Positions 1 through 5,614 of a DNA stretch of 5,614 nt are shown here, piece by piece. The notes below the pieces were generated by a model, which was given only the letters and a program-made list of their open reading frames with translations, made no database searches and was not told the origin of the DNA. Source of the DNA: JABFRJ01 sp964389095 (lineage in GTDB: Bacteria > Pseudomonadota > Alphaproteobacteria > Rhizobiales > Hyphomicrobiaceae); the NCBI GenBank assembly GCA_964389095.1, contig CAYMEB010000292.1, forward strand, positions 1-5,614, read 5' to 3'. Position 1 is the first letter of the stretch. Each line of letters opens with the position of its first letter. The translations under genes were made by a program, and so were the position numbers.

Positions 1-235
1 TCTCCCGAACAGCGCGCGATGCATAAGAGGCCGCGCGTGATCTCGCACCATCCTGAACGCGGACGCCATCACGCGCCTCGTCGGAGCCGTCCTGTTCGAG
101 TAGTCCGACGCGTGGGCGGTCTGGAGATCCCGCTACATGACGGTGGAAAGCTTCGCCCCCATGAGCGATCAACCACCCGCCTCGCTGCCCGCAGCGGCGA
201 CCTTACCAGATCCGGTAAGGCTGGGATCACGGTGA
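1..235 (+). pseudogene. IS256-family (mutator-type) transposase, C-terminal remnant
   Basis: This is the tail of a transposase of the IS256 (Transposase_mut) family, cut by the window edge. From about 47 the frame reads NADAITRLVGAVLFE, then a TAG stop (101-103), then SDAWAVWRSRYMTVESFAPMSD in pieces matching the family ending (..AAI.RLVGALLLEQ-DEWAVQRRYM..E....LSD). The frame stops at TGA 233-235. The family normally has Gln where the TAG lies, so a CAG-to-TAG change is likely. Before base 47 the homology (..MHKRPRVIS, compare EIKRRT-VVGIF) lies in a different frame, and the later frame has a TGA at 38-40, so there is also a frameshift near 45-50. With two lesions in about 80 codons the gene is dead. 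A perfect 7-bp hairpin (CCTTACC/GGTAAGG, 201-220) falls near its end. Family recognition is from memory of conserved motifs. Confidence 0.8.
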
Positions 236-411
236 CGCCCATCGCGGCAGTCTCACCATGCCATGGGGCACGATCCTGAGAAACCGGTCACGACAATTGT
301 CGCCGACCGGTCATCGAATTTATCGTTGCACAAACAGGCGAGCGCCGCAAAGCCGCATCCTGCGGGACGCTTACGCTGACTTTGCCCATCCATGACCGTG
401 ATATAGGCGGA
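236..411. other. Spacer between IS256 remnant and regulator gene
   Basis: No convincing gene is visible in these 176 bases. The left part could hold the terminal inverted repeat of the IS256 element, but its partner is not in the window so the end cannot be placed. The right part is the 3' untranslated side of the minus-strand regulator gene. It contains a small CCGCA/TGCGG stem (353-365) and the much stronger palindrome at 283-311, listed separately. Confidence 0.5.
283..311 (-). terminator. Imperfect palindrome, possible terminator of the regulator gene
   Basis: The 7-base arms ACCGGTC (283-289) and GACCGGT (305-311) are inverted copies. They enclose a perfect 12-bp palindrome CGACAATTGTCG (291-302), so nearly the whole 29 bases fold back on themselves with one offset. 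It lies about 100 nt past the stop codon of the minus-strand regulator, where a transcription terminator would be expected. On the minus strand the stem is followed by only three T, so it is not a classic intrinsic terminator. It could instead be a protein-binding dyad or part of a mobile-element end. Confidence 0.35.
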
Positions 412-2982
412 TCAGGGTGTGATCGAATCTCGGACCAGACCCAACCGCCGTGCGCAGGAGAGGGCGCCTGTCCGGTTGCGGACACCGAGCTTGCTGTAGA
501 TATTGCGGACATGCCAGCGCACCGTCGACACGCCGATTGCAAGGAACGAAGCGATCTCTTCGTTGTTGAGCCCTGTGTCGAGCATATGAAGGACTTCGTC
601 CTCCCGGGCGGTCAGGGCTGCGAATGCTGCTTCTCGCCCTTGCTTGGAGCCATTCAGTCCAAGTCGAGCCCTGATTGCCGCCAGCAGGGCCAGGGCATCG
701 CTGCGCAACCCTTCCTCCAGATCCGGATATTCATTGAGCATGGCCCTGACTGGCCAACACGAAGTGACAGCCGTTTGCTGCATCCGATGCTCGCTGGCGG
801 TACGCAATGCGCGCCACATGTGGCGTCGTGCTTCATCTCGTCGGCCAAGCAAATGGGCGCAGCAGGCGGCGACGAACTGCGTTGCGATGCGATCTTCGAT
901 GTTCGTGCGGAAGTCCGTTGCTTGCAGCAAAGTCGAGCTGACTTGGTCAGCTTCACGCACCAGCCCTTCGGCGAGGAGAAGTTGGGCAAGCACGACTTTG
1001 AAAGTCGGCATGAAGTATTCTGGGACCGCGCAGTCATGCGCCACGTGTCGCCAACCGCCGGAAAAAATCTCGAACGCCGTATCGAACCTTTCTCTCGCCT
1101 CAGCGATCATCTCATGACGCAATAAGAGGCGGATCGTGAAGCAGTCCTGCGCCAGGGTAGATCGGATATTGCCCTGTCGGCGAAGCTGGAGTTCGCGAAG
1201 CGCAGCCTCAATCCCTTCGAGCTCAGCAATGTAGGCTGCGGCTTCGCTGGCTGCGAGGTGGATTTCGACCAGCCCAGTATCGCCTCGGTACAAGTGGCCG
1301 TCGGCGAGATGGGCGCGAGCGCGTCCCATATCTCCAAGCTCGACGAAAACGCGCGCAGCCAAAAGATGAAGGGCGCCCAGCGTTGGAATGGAAACGGTCC
1401 CGTCGTTCCGAACGCGATCGATTGCACTCAAAACTATATCGCGGGCCGCGGTTGGTTGACCAGTGCGCAGCCCAATGAAGGTCTCGGCCTTCGCGATCCA
1501 GATATCGGCATATAGGCTGCCACTTTCGCACGCTGCCCTTTGCGCCGTCGCCATGTCGCGTCGGGTCTGCAAAACATCGCCTCTCACCAAGTGTGCGAGC
1601 GCGCGCAACACACAGGTAGCGGCGAGATGAAAGGGGTCTTGCGCCCCCCACCGAACAAGCCATTGATCCGCAATTTGGACGATTTCTCCTGGGGGCCGTC
1701 TGCGAGCGGCCAAGCTCAACTCTAGACGATCGGCATGCAGCTGAAGTCGAGGTTCGCCGTTTCTTCCGATCTGATCTTTTCGAGCTGCAAGTTCGCGCTC
1801 TGCAAGTGCGAGGTCGCCGACCAGTATGAGCGCCCAGATCCGCCACAGCGCAACTTCGTCGCCAAGCTCCACGCCAACGCCCCGCAATTCGTCGGTCCAG
1901 CGGAGCATTCCCCTCAATTCGCCGTGCAAGTTGACGATATCGGCGCAATTGCGAGCCAGGAGTTCATGCGCGAGCTCATGTTTACCCGCGCGGAGCGCAA
2001 ACTCGACGGCATCTGCGTGCCGGGCGTGAGCCGTCGCCCATTGCCGGGCCCGATCTAGGAGGTTTAGATTACGCCCGCGCCCGATTTCCTGACGTTTCGA
2101 TTCTAGGAACGACTGCAAGATGCCGTTGAGGCGAACTTTGCCCGCGCCATCTTCGGCCTCTTGAACCAGCAAGCTTTCGTGGCGTAGCCGGCCAAGCACT
2201 GCTGAGCCCCGCTGCTGATCGACATCGCAGAACATTTCGGCCTGAAACGGCCCAAGGTCACAGATATCGAACAACAGGTCACGGCTCGTGTCGTCGAGCT
2301 CCCTATAGATCATCTCGTTGAGATATCGACCGAGATCATCATGCGCCTTTGGCGCCTCGATGGATACTCGGTTCCACCCCCCGAGCTTGCGCGCGAGCAT
2401 ACCGTGCCACTGCGCCGCGATCGGCCAGCCCTCCGTGACGGCCCAGATCTTGTCGACTTGCGCGGACGATGGGCTCGATCCCGAGTAGTGCTGGAGCAGT
2501 GCCTGCGTCTCGGCGCGGGTAAGGGCGAGTTCGCCGGGGCGCAGCAACTCCAATTGGCCGCTTGCCTCCAGTGTGAGCCAGTCGGCGTCAGGCAATGTTC
2601 GCGTCGCGACGAGAAGGCGCTGGCGCGTTTCGCTGATGCAGGCCGCTCGGATGATCTGGAAGAGATCGTCGGTTCGCGCCTGGTGTGCGCCGTCCATCAG
2701 GACGATATCGATCTCGGCAATGGATCGATCCGCAATTGTGAGTTCTGGTCCAAGCCACGCGCAGGAAAGTCCATTCCACGTGTGTGTCTCGGCCGCGGCG
2801 CGCAAGAGGCATGATTTGCCATAACCTGCGGGCGCGGCCAACACGACGACGCGGGCCGGCGTCTGCATCAATCTGCGAAACGCAGTCGTTTCAAGGACAC
2901 CCGTAGATCTAATCACGGAGCATGTGGCGAATCCCGCGGGTTGGACGGCGAGATCGGCTCTTGTTCCGATTCCCGATGGCAT
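412..2982 (-). CDS. LuxR-family ATP-dependent transcriptional regulator, MalT/LAL type
   Basis: This is a large cytoplasmic regulator of 856 residues, within the usual 850-950 of MalT-like LAL (STAND ATPase) activators. Known members bind an inducer and ATP, oligomerise and activate promoters. Near the N-terminus is a Walker A loop (APAGYGKS, residues 50-57), followed by a Walker B-like strand with Asp97 and His100 (VLMDGAHQ) and a sensor-like ATR around 128. The GWP motif at about 184-186 is typical after the ATPase core. Residues ~300-770 are helical and rich in Ala, Leu and Arg, as in the TPR-like sensor region. Residues 790-848 are a complete LuxR helix-turn-helix (LTAREDEVL, then GLNNEEIA, then VRWHVRNIYSKLGV). 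The open frame reaches 3219, but I chose the ATG at 2982: GGAG lies 9 nt upstream, the start gives a normal distance to Walker A, and the extra 79 residues read like non-coding sequence. The spacing from Walker A to B is about 40 residues shorter than in MalT. The ligand is unknown; the divergent alcohol dehydrogenase is the likely target. Confidence 0.93.
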   Translation of the reverse strand: MPSGIGTRADLAVQPAGFATCSVIRSTGVLETTAFRRLMQTPARVVVLAAPAGYGKSCLLRAAAETHTWNGLSCAWLGPELTIADRSIAEIDIVLMDGAHQARTDDLFQIIRAACISETRQRLLVATRTLPDADWLTLEASGQLELLRPGELALTRAETQALLQHYSGSSPSSAQVDKIWAVTEGWPIAAQWHGMLARKLGGWNRVSIEAPKAHDDLGRYLNEMIYRELDDTSRDLLFDICDLGPFQAEMFCDVDQQRGSAVLGRLRHESLLVQEAEDGAGKVRLNGILQSFLESKRQEIGRGRNLNLLDRARQWATAHARHADAVEFALRAGKHELAHELLARNCADIVNLHGELRGMLRWTDELRGVGVELGDEVALWRIWALILVGDLALAERELAARKDQIGRNGEPRLQLHADRLELSLAARRRPPGEIVQIADQWLVRWGAQDPFHLAATCVLRALAHLVRGDVLQTRRDMATAQRAACESGSLYADIWIAKAETFIGLRTGQPTAARDIVLSAIDRVRNDGTVSIPTLGALHLLAARVFVELGDMGRARAHLADGHLYRGDTGLVEIHLAASEAAAYIAELEGIEAALRELQLRRQGNIRSTLAQDCFTIRLLLRHEMIAEARERFDTAFEIFSGGWRHVAHDCAVPEYFMPTFKVVLAQLLLAEGLVREADQVSSTLLQATDFRTNIEDRIATQFVAACCAHLLGRRDEARRHMWRALRTASEHRMQQTAVTSCWPVRAMLNEYPDLEEGLRSDALALLAAIRARLGLNGSKQGREAAFAALTAREDEVLHMLDTGLNNEEIASFLAIGVSTVRWHVRNIYSKLGVRNRTGALSCARRLGLVRDSITP

Positions 2983-2991
2983 GACATGAAG

Positions 2992-2995
2992 CTCC
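2992..2995 (-). promoter_or_regulatory. Ribosome binding site deciding the regulator start
   Basis: On the minus strand GGAG lies 9 nt before the ATG at 2980-2982. The other in-frame ATG codons upstream (3111, 3078 and 3219) lack a comparable site, so this supports the shorter 856-residue protein. In-frame GTG codons a few triplets upstream cannot be fully excluded. Confidence 0.6.
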
Positions 2996-3397
2996 ACATC
3001 CACGGTCGCCAATTCAGGCGTGCCTTTGCTGCCGCGCGATGTTCTTGATGAGGCGTTCCAACATCTCACATGTGTCATTCGAGCGCGTTGCCGGCTGGAG
3101 CGACAGCGCATCGCTGAGGCAGGCAGCGATGGGTCTTGTCGAATGACGTTGCGGCGTGTGCGGATCACAAGACGACAGAGTGGGGCGGGGCGGCGTCCGC
3201 GCCAAGCGGAAGACGTCATCGGTTTCAGCTGCGACCAGGATTACGCCGCATGCCGAAAGGTAATGATCAACGTTGCCCGTGCCCTGCACCATGCACTTGC
3301 AATGTTACATTTGAAAAACCGTGTGTGCAACGGAGGCCCCTCATTTTGCAGGGGGCGCCGTTCAAGTCGCCTGATCGAGCATGCGGGGCGTCGGATC

Positions 3398-3403
3398 AGG
3401 GGA
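3398..3403 (+). promoter_or_regulatory. Ribosome binding site supporting a TTG start
   Basis: AGGGGA ends 5 nt before the TTG at 3409-3411. No in-frame ATG or GTG lies close by, and the nearest ATG (3381) is out of frame. The site therefore decides the non-standard start of the dehydrogenase. Confidence 0.6.
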
Positions 3404-3408
3404 TAATC

Positions 3409-4515
3409 TTGAAGATCAGGGCAGCGCTGACGTCCGGAAAAGGCCAGCCGTTCGAGTTGATAGACCTAGAACTCGATGAGCCTAGGCATGACGAGATCCT
3501 CGTGGAGATCCGTGCTGTTGGCCTCTGCCATACAGATCTCGTCGCTCGAGACCAGGTCTTGCCGGTTCCTTTGCCTGCGGTGCTTGGCCATGAAGGCGCG
3601 GGAATCGTCGTGCGGACAGGGGCAGGCGTTTCAAAGGTCAGGCCCGGAGATCGCGTGGTTCTGACGATCAATTCGTGCGGTCGATGCGACCGTTGCCGTG
3701 GCGGCGAGCCCGCCTATTGCGAGACGTCCGCCAGCCTCAACTATGCGGGGTGCAGGGCAGATGGCAGCAAGTCATTGCATCGCGATGGTCAAGCAGTTTC
3801 CTCCAACTTCTTCGGCCAGTCGTCGTTTGCCAGTCACGCTCTTGCCTATGAAGCCAATACCGTGCGGGTGGACGGCGATCTGGGGTTCGAACTTCTCGCT
3901 CCTTTGGGGTGTGGCGTTCAGACGGGGGCTGGGGCGGTTCTGCGCGCATTACGGTGCGCTCCTGGATCGACGATCGTCATTACAGGGGGTGGGGCGGTTG
4001 GCCTAAGCGCCGTCCTCGCGGCTCGAATTGCAGGCTGCGCAACGATCATTGTGTCAGAGCCGTTTCCCGCCCGTCGCGACCTCGCCTTGGAACTTGGAGC
4101 CACGCACGTTCACGATCCTATGCAGGGGAAGCTCAGGCAGTTCGTGCGTTCAATCGTGTCGCCCGGTTGTGATTATGCAATCGATACGACCGGATTAGGG
4201 TCCGTGATGGACGCCGCGTTGAGCAGTCTTCGGCCTCGCGGTGTTCTGGGCCTCTTGGGCGTGCCGCCCGACCCGGCGCAGCGATCGCCTGGGCTTGCCG
4301 CGCTCGTTTTGAGCAATGGCTACACCATTAGAGGGATCATTGAGGGCGACAGCGAGCCAGATACATTCATCCCCGAATTGATCAGGCTGCATACCGAGGG
4401 GCGTTTTCCGTATGAACGTCTGATCCAGTCATATCCTTTTTCCGAGCTCAATCGGGCCGTGGAAGATCAGCTCGCGGGGAGGGTCATCAAGCCTGTCATG
4501 ATATCTGGCGTCTGA
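3409..4515 (+). CDS. Zinc-dependent alcohol dehydrogenase, XylB/aryl-alcohol type
   Basis: This is a medium-chain dehydrogenase/reductase of 368 residues, the usual length, expected to oxidise a primary (aryl or allylic) alcohol to the aldehyde with NAD+ in the cytoplasm. Catalytic zinc ligands are Cys40 (GLCHTDL), His61 (GHEGAG) and Cys168 (GCGVQTGAGA). The structural zinc is held by Cys90, Cys93, Cys96 and Cys104. The Rossmann loop is GGGAVG (193-198). Glu217 stands where NAD-dependent members have Asp after the second beta strand, with Arg222 nearby, favouring NAD+ over NADP+. The stretches NFFGQSSFASHAL (133-145), RGIIEGDSEPDTFIP (308-322) and YPFSELNRAVED (342-353) are the pattern of benzyl-alcohol (XylB) and geraniol dehydrogenases. 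The open frame extends back to 3136, but homology begins at the TTG (M)KIRAALTSGKG, which has its own ribosome binding site. The C-terminus (IKPVM) is complete although an IS starts 8 bp later. The exact substrate cannot be read from sequence. Confidence 0.93.
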   Translation: MKIRAALTSGKGQPFELIDLELDEPRHDEILVEIRAVGLCHTDLVARDQVLPVPLPAVLGHEGAGIVVRTGAGVSKVRPGDRVVLTINSCGRCDRCRGGEPAYCETSASLNYAGCRADGSKSLHRDGQAVSSNFFGQSSFASHALAYEANTVRVDGDLGFELLAPLGCGVQTGAGAVLRALRCAPGSTIVITGGGAVGLSAVLAARIAGCATIIVSEPFPARRDLALELGATHVHDPMQGKLRQFVRSIVSPGCDYAIDTTGLGSVMDAALSSLRPRGVLGLLGVPPDPAQRSPGLAALVLSNGYTIRGIIEGDSEPDTFIPELIRLHTEGRFPYERLIQSYPFSELNRAVEDQLAGRVIKPVMISGV

Positions 4516-4522
4516 AGTCTAG

Positions 4523-4538
4523 GTCATGGACTCATGAA
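4523..4538 (+). repeat. Left terminal inverted repeat of the IS5-family element
   Basis: The sequence begins GTCATGGACTCATGAA and pairs with the right end at 12 of 16 positions. It also encodes the last codons of the transposase on the minus strand, so its borders depend on the alignment of the two ends. Confidence 0.6.
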
Positions 4539-5010
4539 ACGCATCCATAGTCTTGCGGAGGCGGGCTTTACGAAGGCGAGATACCTGACGGTGTGTTTTT
4601 CGAAGCGGTTGGCGATGGCGCGAAAGTGTTTGAGCCGGTTGCAGAAACGCTCGAGGAGGGTGCGTTTCGCATAGATGGCCTTGCGCGGGCGGTAGGTCTT
4701 TTCCCGTTCTGCATCGGCTTGATGCAGGCTTTGACGCCTCGGCGTTTGAGATCGGCGCGGAGTCGGTCGCCGTCGTATCCGGCGTGCGCGATCCGCGTAT
4801 CGTCGGCCTTGACTGTGGTGAGCATGTCGTCGGCGCTGCGGCCGTCATTAGCCTGGCCGGGCGTGAGCTTCAGCGTGATCGGCGGGCCATTGGCGTCGAC
4901 AATGGCATGGATTTTCGTGGTCAGTCTACCCTGCGAGCGCCCCATGCATCTGGCGTCAGCTGCGTACCCAAAGACGGCGAACGCGGCTTCGGCGCCGCCT
5001 TGTTCTTCCC

Positions 5011-5017
5011 CTTTTTT
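5011..5017 (-). other. Programmed -1 frameshift heptamer A AAA AAG
   Basis: On the minus strand the first transposase frame reads GGA AAA AAG, which places a classic A AAA AAG slippery heptamer in register. Slipping back one base gives GGG GAA GAA and enters exactly the frame that carries the CMGRSQGRLTTKIH block. Twelve bases downstream a GCGGC/GCCGC stem (4998-4983) could stimulate the shift. Frameshifting of this kind is known in IS families with two overlapping reading frames. It was probably functional before the element decayed. Confidence 0.6.
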
Positions 5018-5381
5018 CCGTTTGCTGCGTGCTGATGCTCGCGCACGCTGGCGCTCTCGATCATCTGGATTTCGCCAGCGTAGGCTTTTGAGGCAGCATC
5101 GATAATCCGATCCCAAACGCCGATTTTGCGCCATCGGACAAAGCGGGTGTAACAAGTGGTGTAAGGGCCATGCCGCCCGGGGATTTCATTCCAGGGCGAG
5201 CCAGTGCGGATGCGCCAGAACATGCCGTGGATCACTTTGCGGTCGTCCGCGCGCGGCGCGCCGCGCGGCTTGTTCGCCAACAGCGGCTGAATGATCGACC
5301 ATTCAAAGTCGGACATCTCATAGCGGCGACAAGGCGGCGTCGGCGATCTCCTTCGCCGCCCAAGGGAATCCCGGCTGGTCA

Positions 5382-5397
5382 TTTATGCGTGCGTGAC
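5382..5397 (-). repeat. Right terminal inverted repeat of the IS5-family element
   Basis: Read on the minus strand it begins GTCACGCACGCATAAA and matches the left end at 12 of 16 positions. The most upstream possible transposase ATG (5380-5382) lies at its inner edge, leaving no room for a normal ribosome binding site. That is a reason to prefer a more internal start. Confidence 0.6.
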
Positions 5398-5475
5398 CTG
5401 GTGGCGGTTGGCGTCAACATGGAAGGGCGGCGCGACGTGCTGGGCGTCGCCTTCGGTCCGTCGGAACCCGAGCCC
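5398..5475 (+). pseudogene. IS256-family transposase, internal fragment
   Basis: The frame from 5398 reads LVAVGVNMEGRRDVLG followed by VAFGPSEPE. This is the conserved block just after the first catalytic region of mutator-type transposases (VAVGVN-GRREVLG---GPSEAE-FW). The match stops abruptly after GPSEPE: the expected FWT.FLR does not follow. The fragment starts exactly at the IS5 element's right end and keeps about 26 codons. It is in the same orientation as the remnant at 1-235 but covers a different part of the protein, so the two could come from two copies. Confidence 0.75.
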
Positions 5476-5614
5476 AGGATGACTTACCACCAGCGACGGG
5501 CAGAATATGGGCCGAGGTCGCAAGCGGAGGCGGCTGGTATACTGAGTTCGGAAAATTTCGTCAAATATCCCCAAAAAAGTTGCAAGGACGCCCTTCATGG
5601 TATACCTAAATCTT
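5476..5614. other. Unassigned sequence at the window end
   Basis: These 139 bases are richer in A+T than the rest and I do not recognise them. One plus-strand frame reads GRIWAEVASGGGWYTEFGKF, continues through KKLQGRPSWYT and stops at TAA (5607-5609). It resembles the tail of an unknown protein. The IS256 frame also stays open to the window end, and a minus-strand frame starts at an ATG at 5598, so no frame stands out. Two GTATAC palindromes (5537-5542 and 5600-5605) have centres 63 bp apart. Confidence 0.3.

Larger units (their letters stand above)
2983..3408. promoter_or_regulatory. Divergent intergenic region between regulator and alcohol dehydrogenase
   Basis: These 426 bases separate the two divergent genes and should hold both promoters and the regulator's binding sites. 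I found no convincing sigma-70 pair, which would fit activator-dependent expression but proves nothing. Visible elements are CCCCT-N8-AGGGG (3337-3354), an inverted TTGCA/TGCAA pair (3297-3301 and 3326-3330), TGTG-N5-CACA (3157-3169), the palindrome CACATGTG (3067-3074) and a 9-base inverted repeat GTCATTCGA/TCGAATGAC (3074-3082 and 3139-3147). All are short enough to arise by chance. Small open frames cross the region on both strands without recognisable domains. Confidence 0.5.
4519..5382 (-). pseudogene. IS5-family (IS427 group) transposase, frameshifted and catalytically dead
   Basis: Pieces of one DDE transposase lie in successive frames. The first frame (from 5382, or more likely from around the ATG at 5316) reads MSDFEWSIIQPLL, PRADDRKVIHGMFW, YTRFVRWRKIGVW and EIQMIESASVREHQH. 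It passes by -1 frameshift near 5011 into RCMGRSQGRLTTKIHAIVDANG, LTPGQANDGRSADDML and YDGDRLRADL. Near 4700-4712 a one-base deletion moves homology to a third frame: YAKRTLLERFCNRLKHFRAI, then ARLWMRF, ending at TGA 4524-4526. A further one-base deletion just before that end explains why the family ending ..HESMT-stop lies in yet another frame (TAG at 4519-4521). The catalytic triad is damaged: the first Asp (family MIDST) is Glu at 5056-5058, the second (ADRxYD) is His at 4784-4786, and only the Glu in LLERF remains. It is convergent with the dehydrogenase. Confidence 0.88.
4523..5397 (-). mobile_element. Decayed IS5-family element, IS427 group, about 875 bp
   Basis: The element is defined by the transposase remnant and by inverted ends that I could align by eye. 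The left end (4523-4538) and the reverse complement of the right end (5382-5397) agree at 12 of 16 positions, both starting GTCA. The length fits the group. Immediately outside are CTAG (4519-4522) and CTGG (5398-5401), which could be a mutated 4-bp target duplication or unrelated flanks. Borders could shift by a few bases because the similarity continues into those 4-mers. On the left the element begins 8 bp after the dehydrogenase stop; on the right it abuts an IS256-family transposase fragment. It cannot move by itself. Confidence 0.75.

Noticed and set aside
201..220. Perfect 7-bp hairpin CCTTACC/GGTAAGG as an intrinsic terminator
   Set aside because: It lies within the remnant reading frame of the IS256 transposase and is not followed by a T-run.
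382..1125. Long plus-strand open frame (247 codons) opposite the regulator's 3' end
   Set aside because: It is antisense to the helix-turn-helix and helical region of a well-supported gene and shows no recognisable domain; high-GC DNA commonly gives such shadows.
2983..3219. N-terminal extension of the regulator by 79 residues
   Set aside because: The extension is Arg- and Ser-rich with no domain, its starts lack good ribosome sites, and the ATG at 2982 has GGAG at proper spacing.
3014..3292. Minus-strand 92-codon open frame just upstream of the regulator
   Set aside because: Its stop is 31 nt before the regulator start and codon use is passable, but there is no ribosome site at its ATG and no recognised motif, so I did not call it a gene.
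3284..3302. Possible sigma-54 promoter (TGCAC...TTGCA)
   Set aside because: The essential GG at -24 is missing from the first element.
3020..3406. Plus-strand 128-codon open frame in the divergent intergenic region
   Set aside because: Composition is Arg/Cys-rich, it has no motif, and it overlaps the likely promoter region of the dehydrogenase.
3136..3408. Upstream extension of the dehydrogenase frame by 91 residues
   Set aside because: Family homology starts at the TTG (M)KIRAAL, total length is then normal, and the extension has no dehydrogenase motif.
5383..5598. Minus-strand 71-codon open frame at the right end
   Set aside because: Half of it is antisense to the IS256 transposase fragment and the rest has no recognisable domain; the upstream region has only a weak ribosome-site match.

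Overview
The window looks like accessory DNA from a high-GC proteobacterium, most likely an alphaproteobacterium such as a sphingomonad. That placement is an inference from base composition, codon use and the kinds of insertion sequence present; no rRNA or tRNA gene is here to fix it. Two intact genes are flanked on both sides by decayed transposase genes. From left to right: a broken C-terminal piece of an IS256-family (mutator-type) transposase (1-235, +); a short spacer with a strong imperfect palindrome (236-411); a large LuxR-type regulator of the MalT/LAL class (412-2982, -); a 426-bp divergent intergenic region (2983-3408); a zinc-dependent alcohol dehydrogenase of the XylB/benzyl-alcohol-dehydrogenase type (3409-4515, +); a nearly full-length but dead IS5-family element of the IS427 group (about 4523-5397, transposase on -); a fragment from the middle of an IS256-family transposase (5398-5475, +); and 139 bp of unassigned sequence to the window end.

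The regulator and dehydrogenase are transcribed away from each other. This is the usual layout of an activator with its target, so the working model is that the ATP-binding LAL protein senses an inducer (perhaps an aromatic or terpenoid alcohol, or its product) and switches on the dehydrogenase, which would oxidise the alcohol to an aldehyde with NAD+. The link between the two genes is inferred from position only. No other catabolic gene (for example the aldehyde dehydrogenase that would normally follow) is present, and the IS5 element begins only 8 bp after the dehydrogenase stop codon, so a longer operon may have been cut off there.

The IS5-family element can be reconstructed in some detail. 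It has imperfect terminal inverted repeats, a transposase in two overlapping frames joined at a canonical -1 slippery heptamer (A AAA AAG), two later one-base deletions, and replacement of two of the three DDE catalytic residues. The flanking 4-mers are CTAG and CTGG, and the DNA on the two sides belongs to unrelated genes, which suggests an IS-mediated rearrangement rather than a simple insertion. I see no CRISPR array, RNA gene or clearly new multi-gene system. The most distinctive features are the compact ATPase domain of the regulator, its pairing with a lone XylB-like dehydrogenase, and the fossil IS with its readable frameshift signal.
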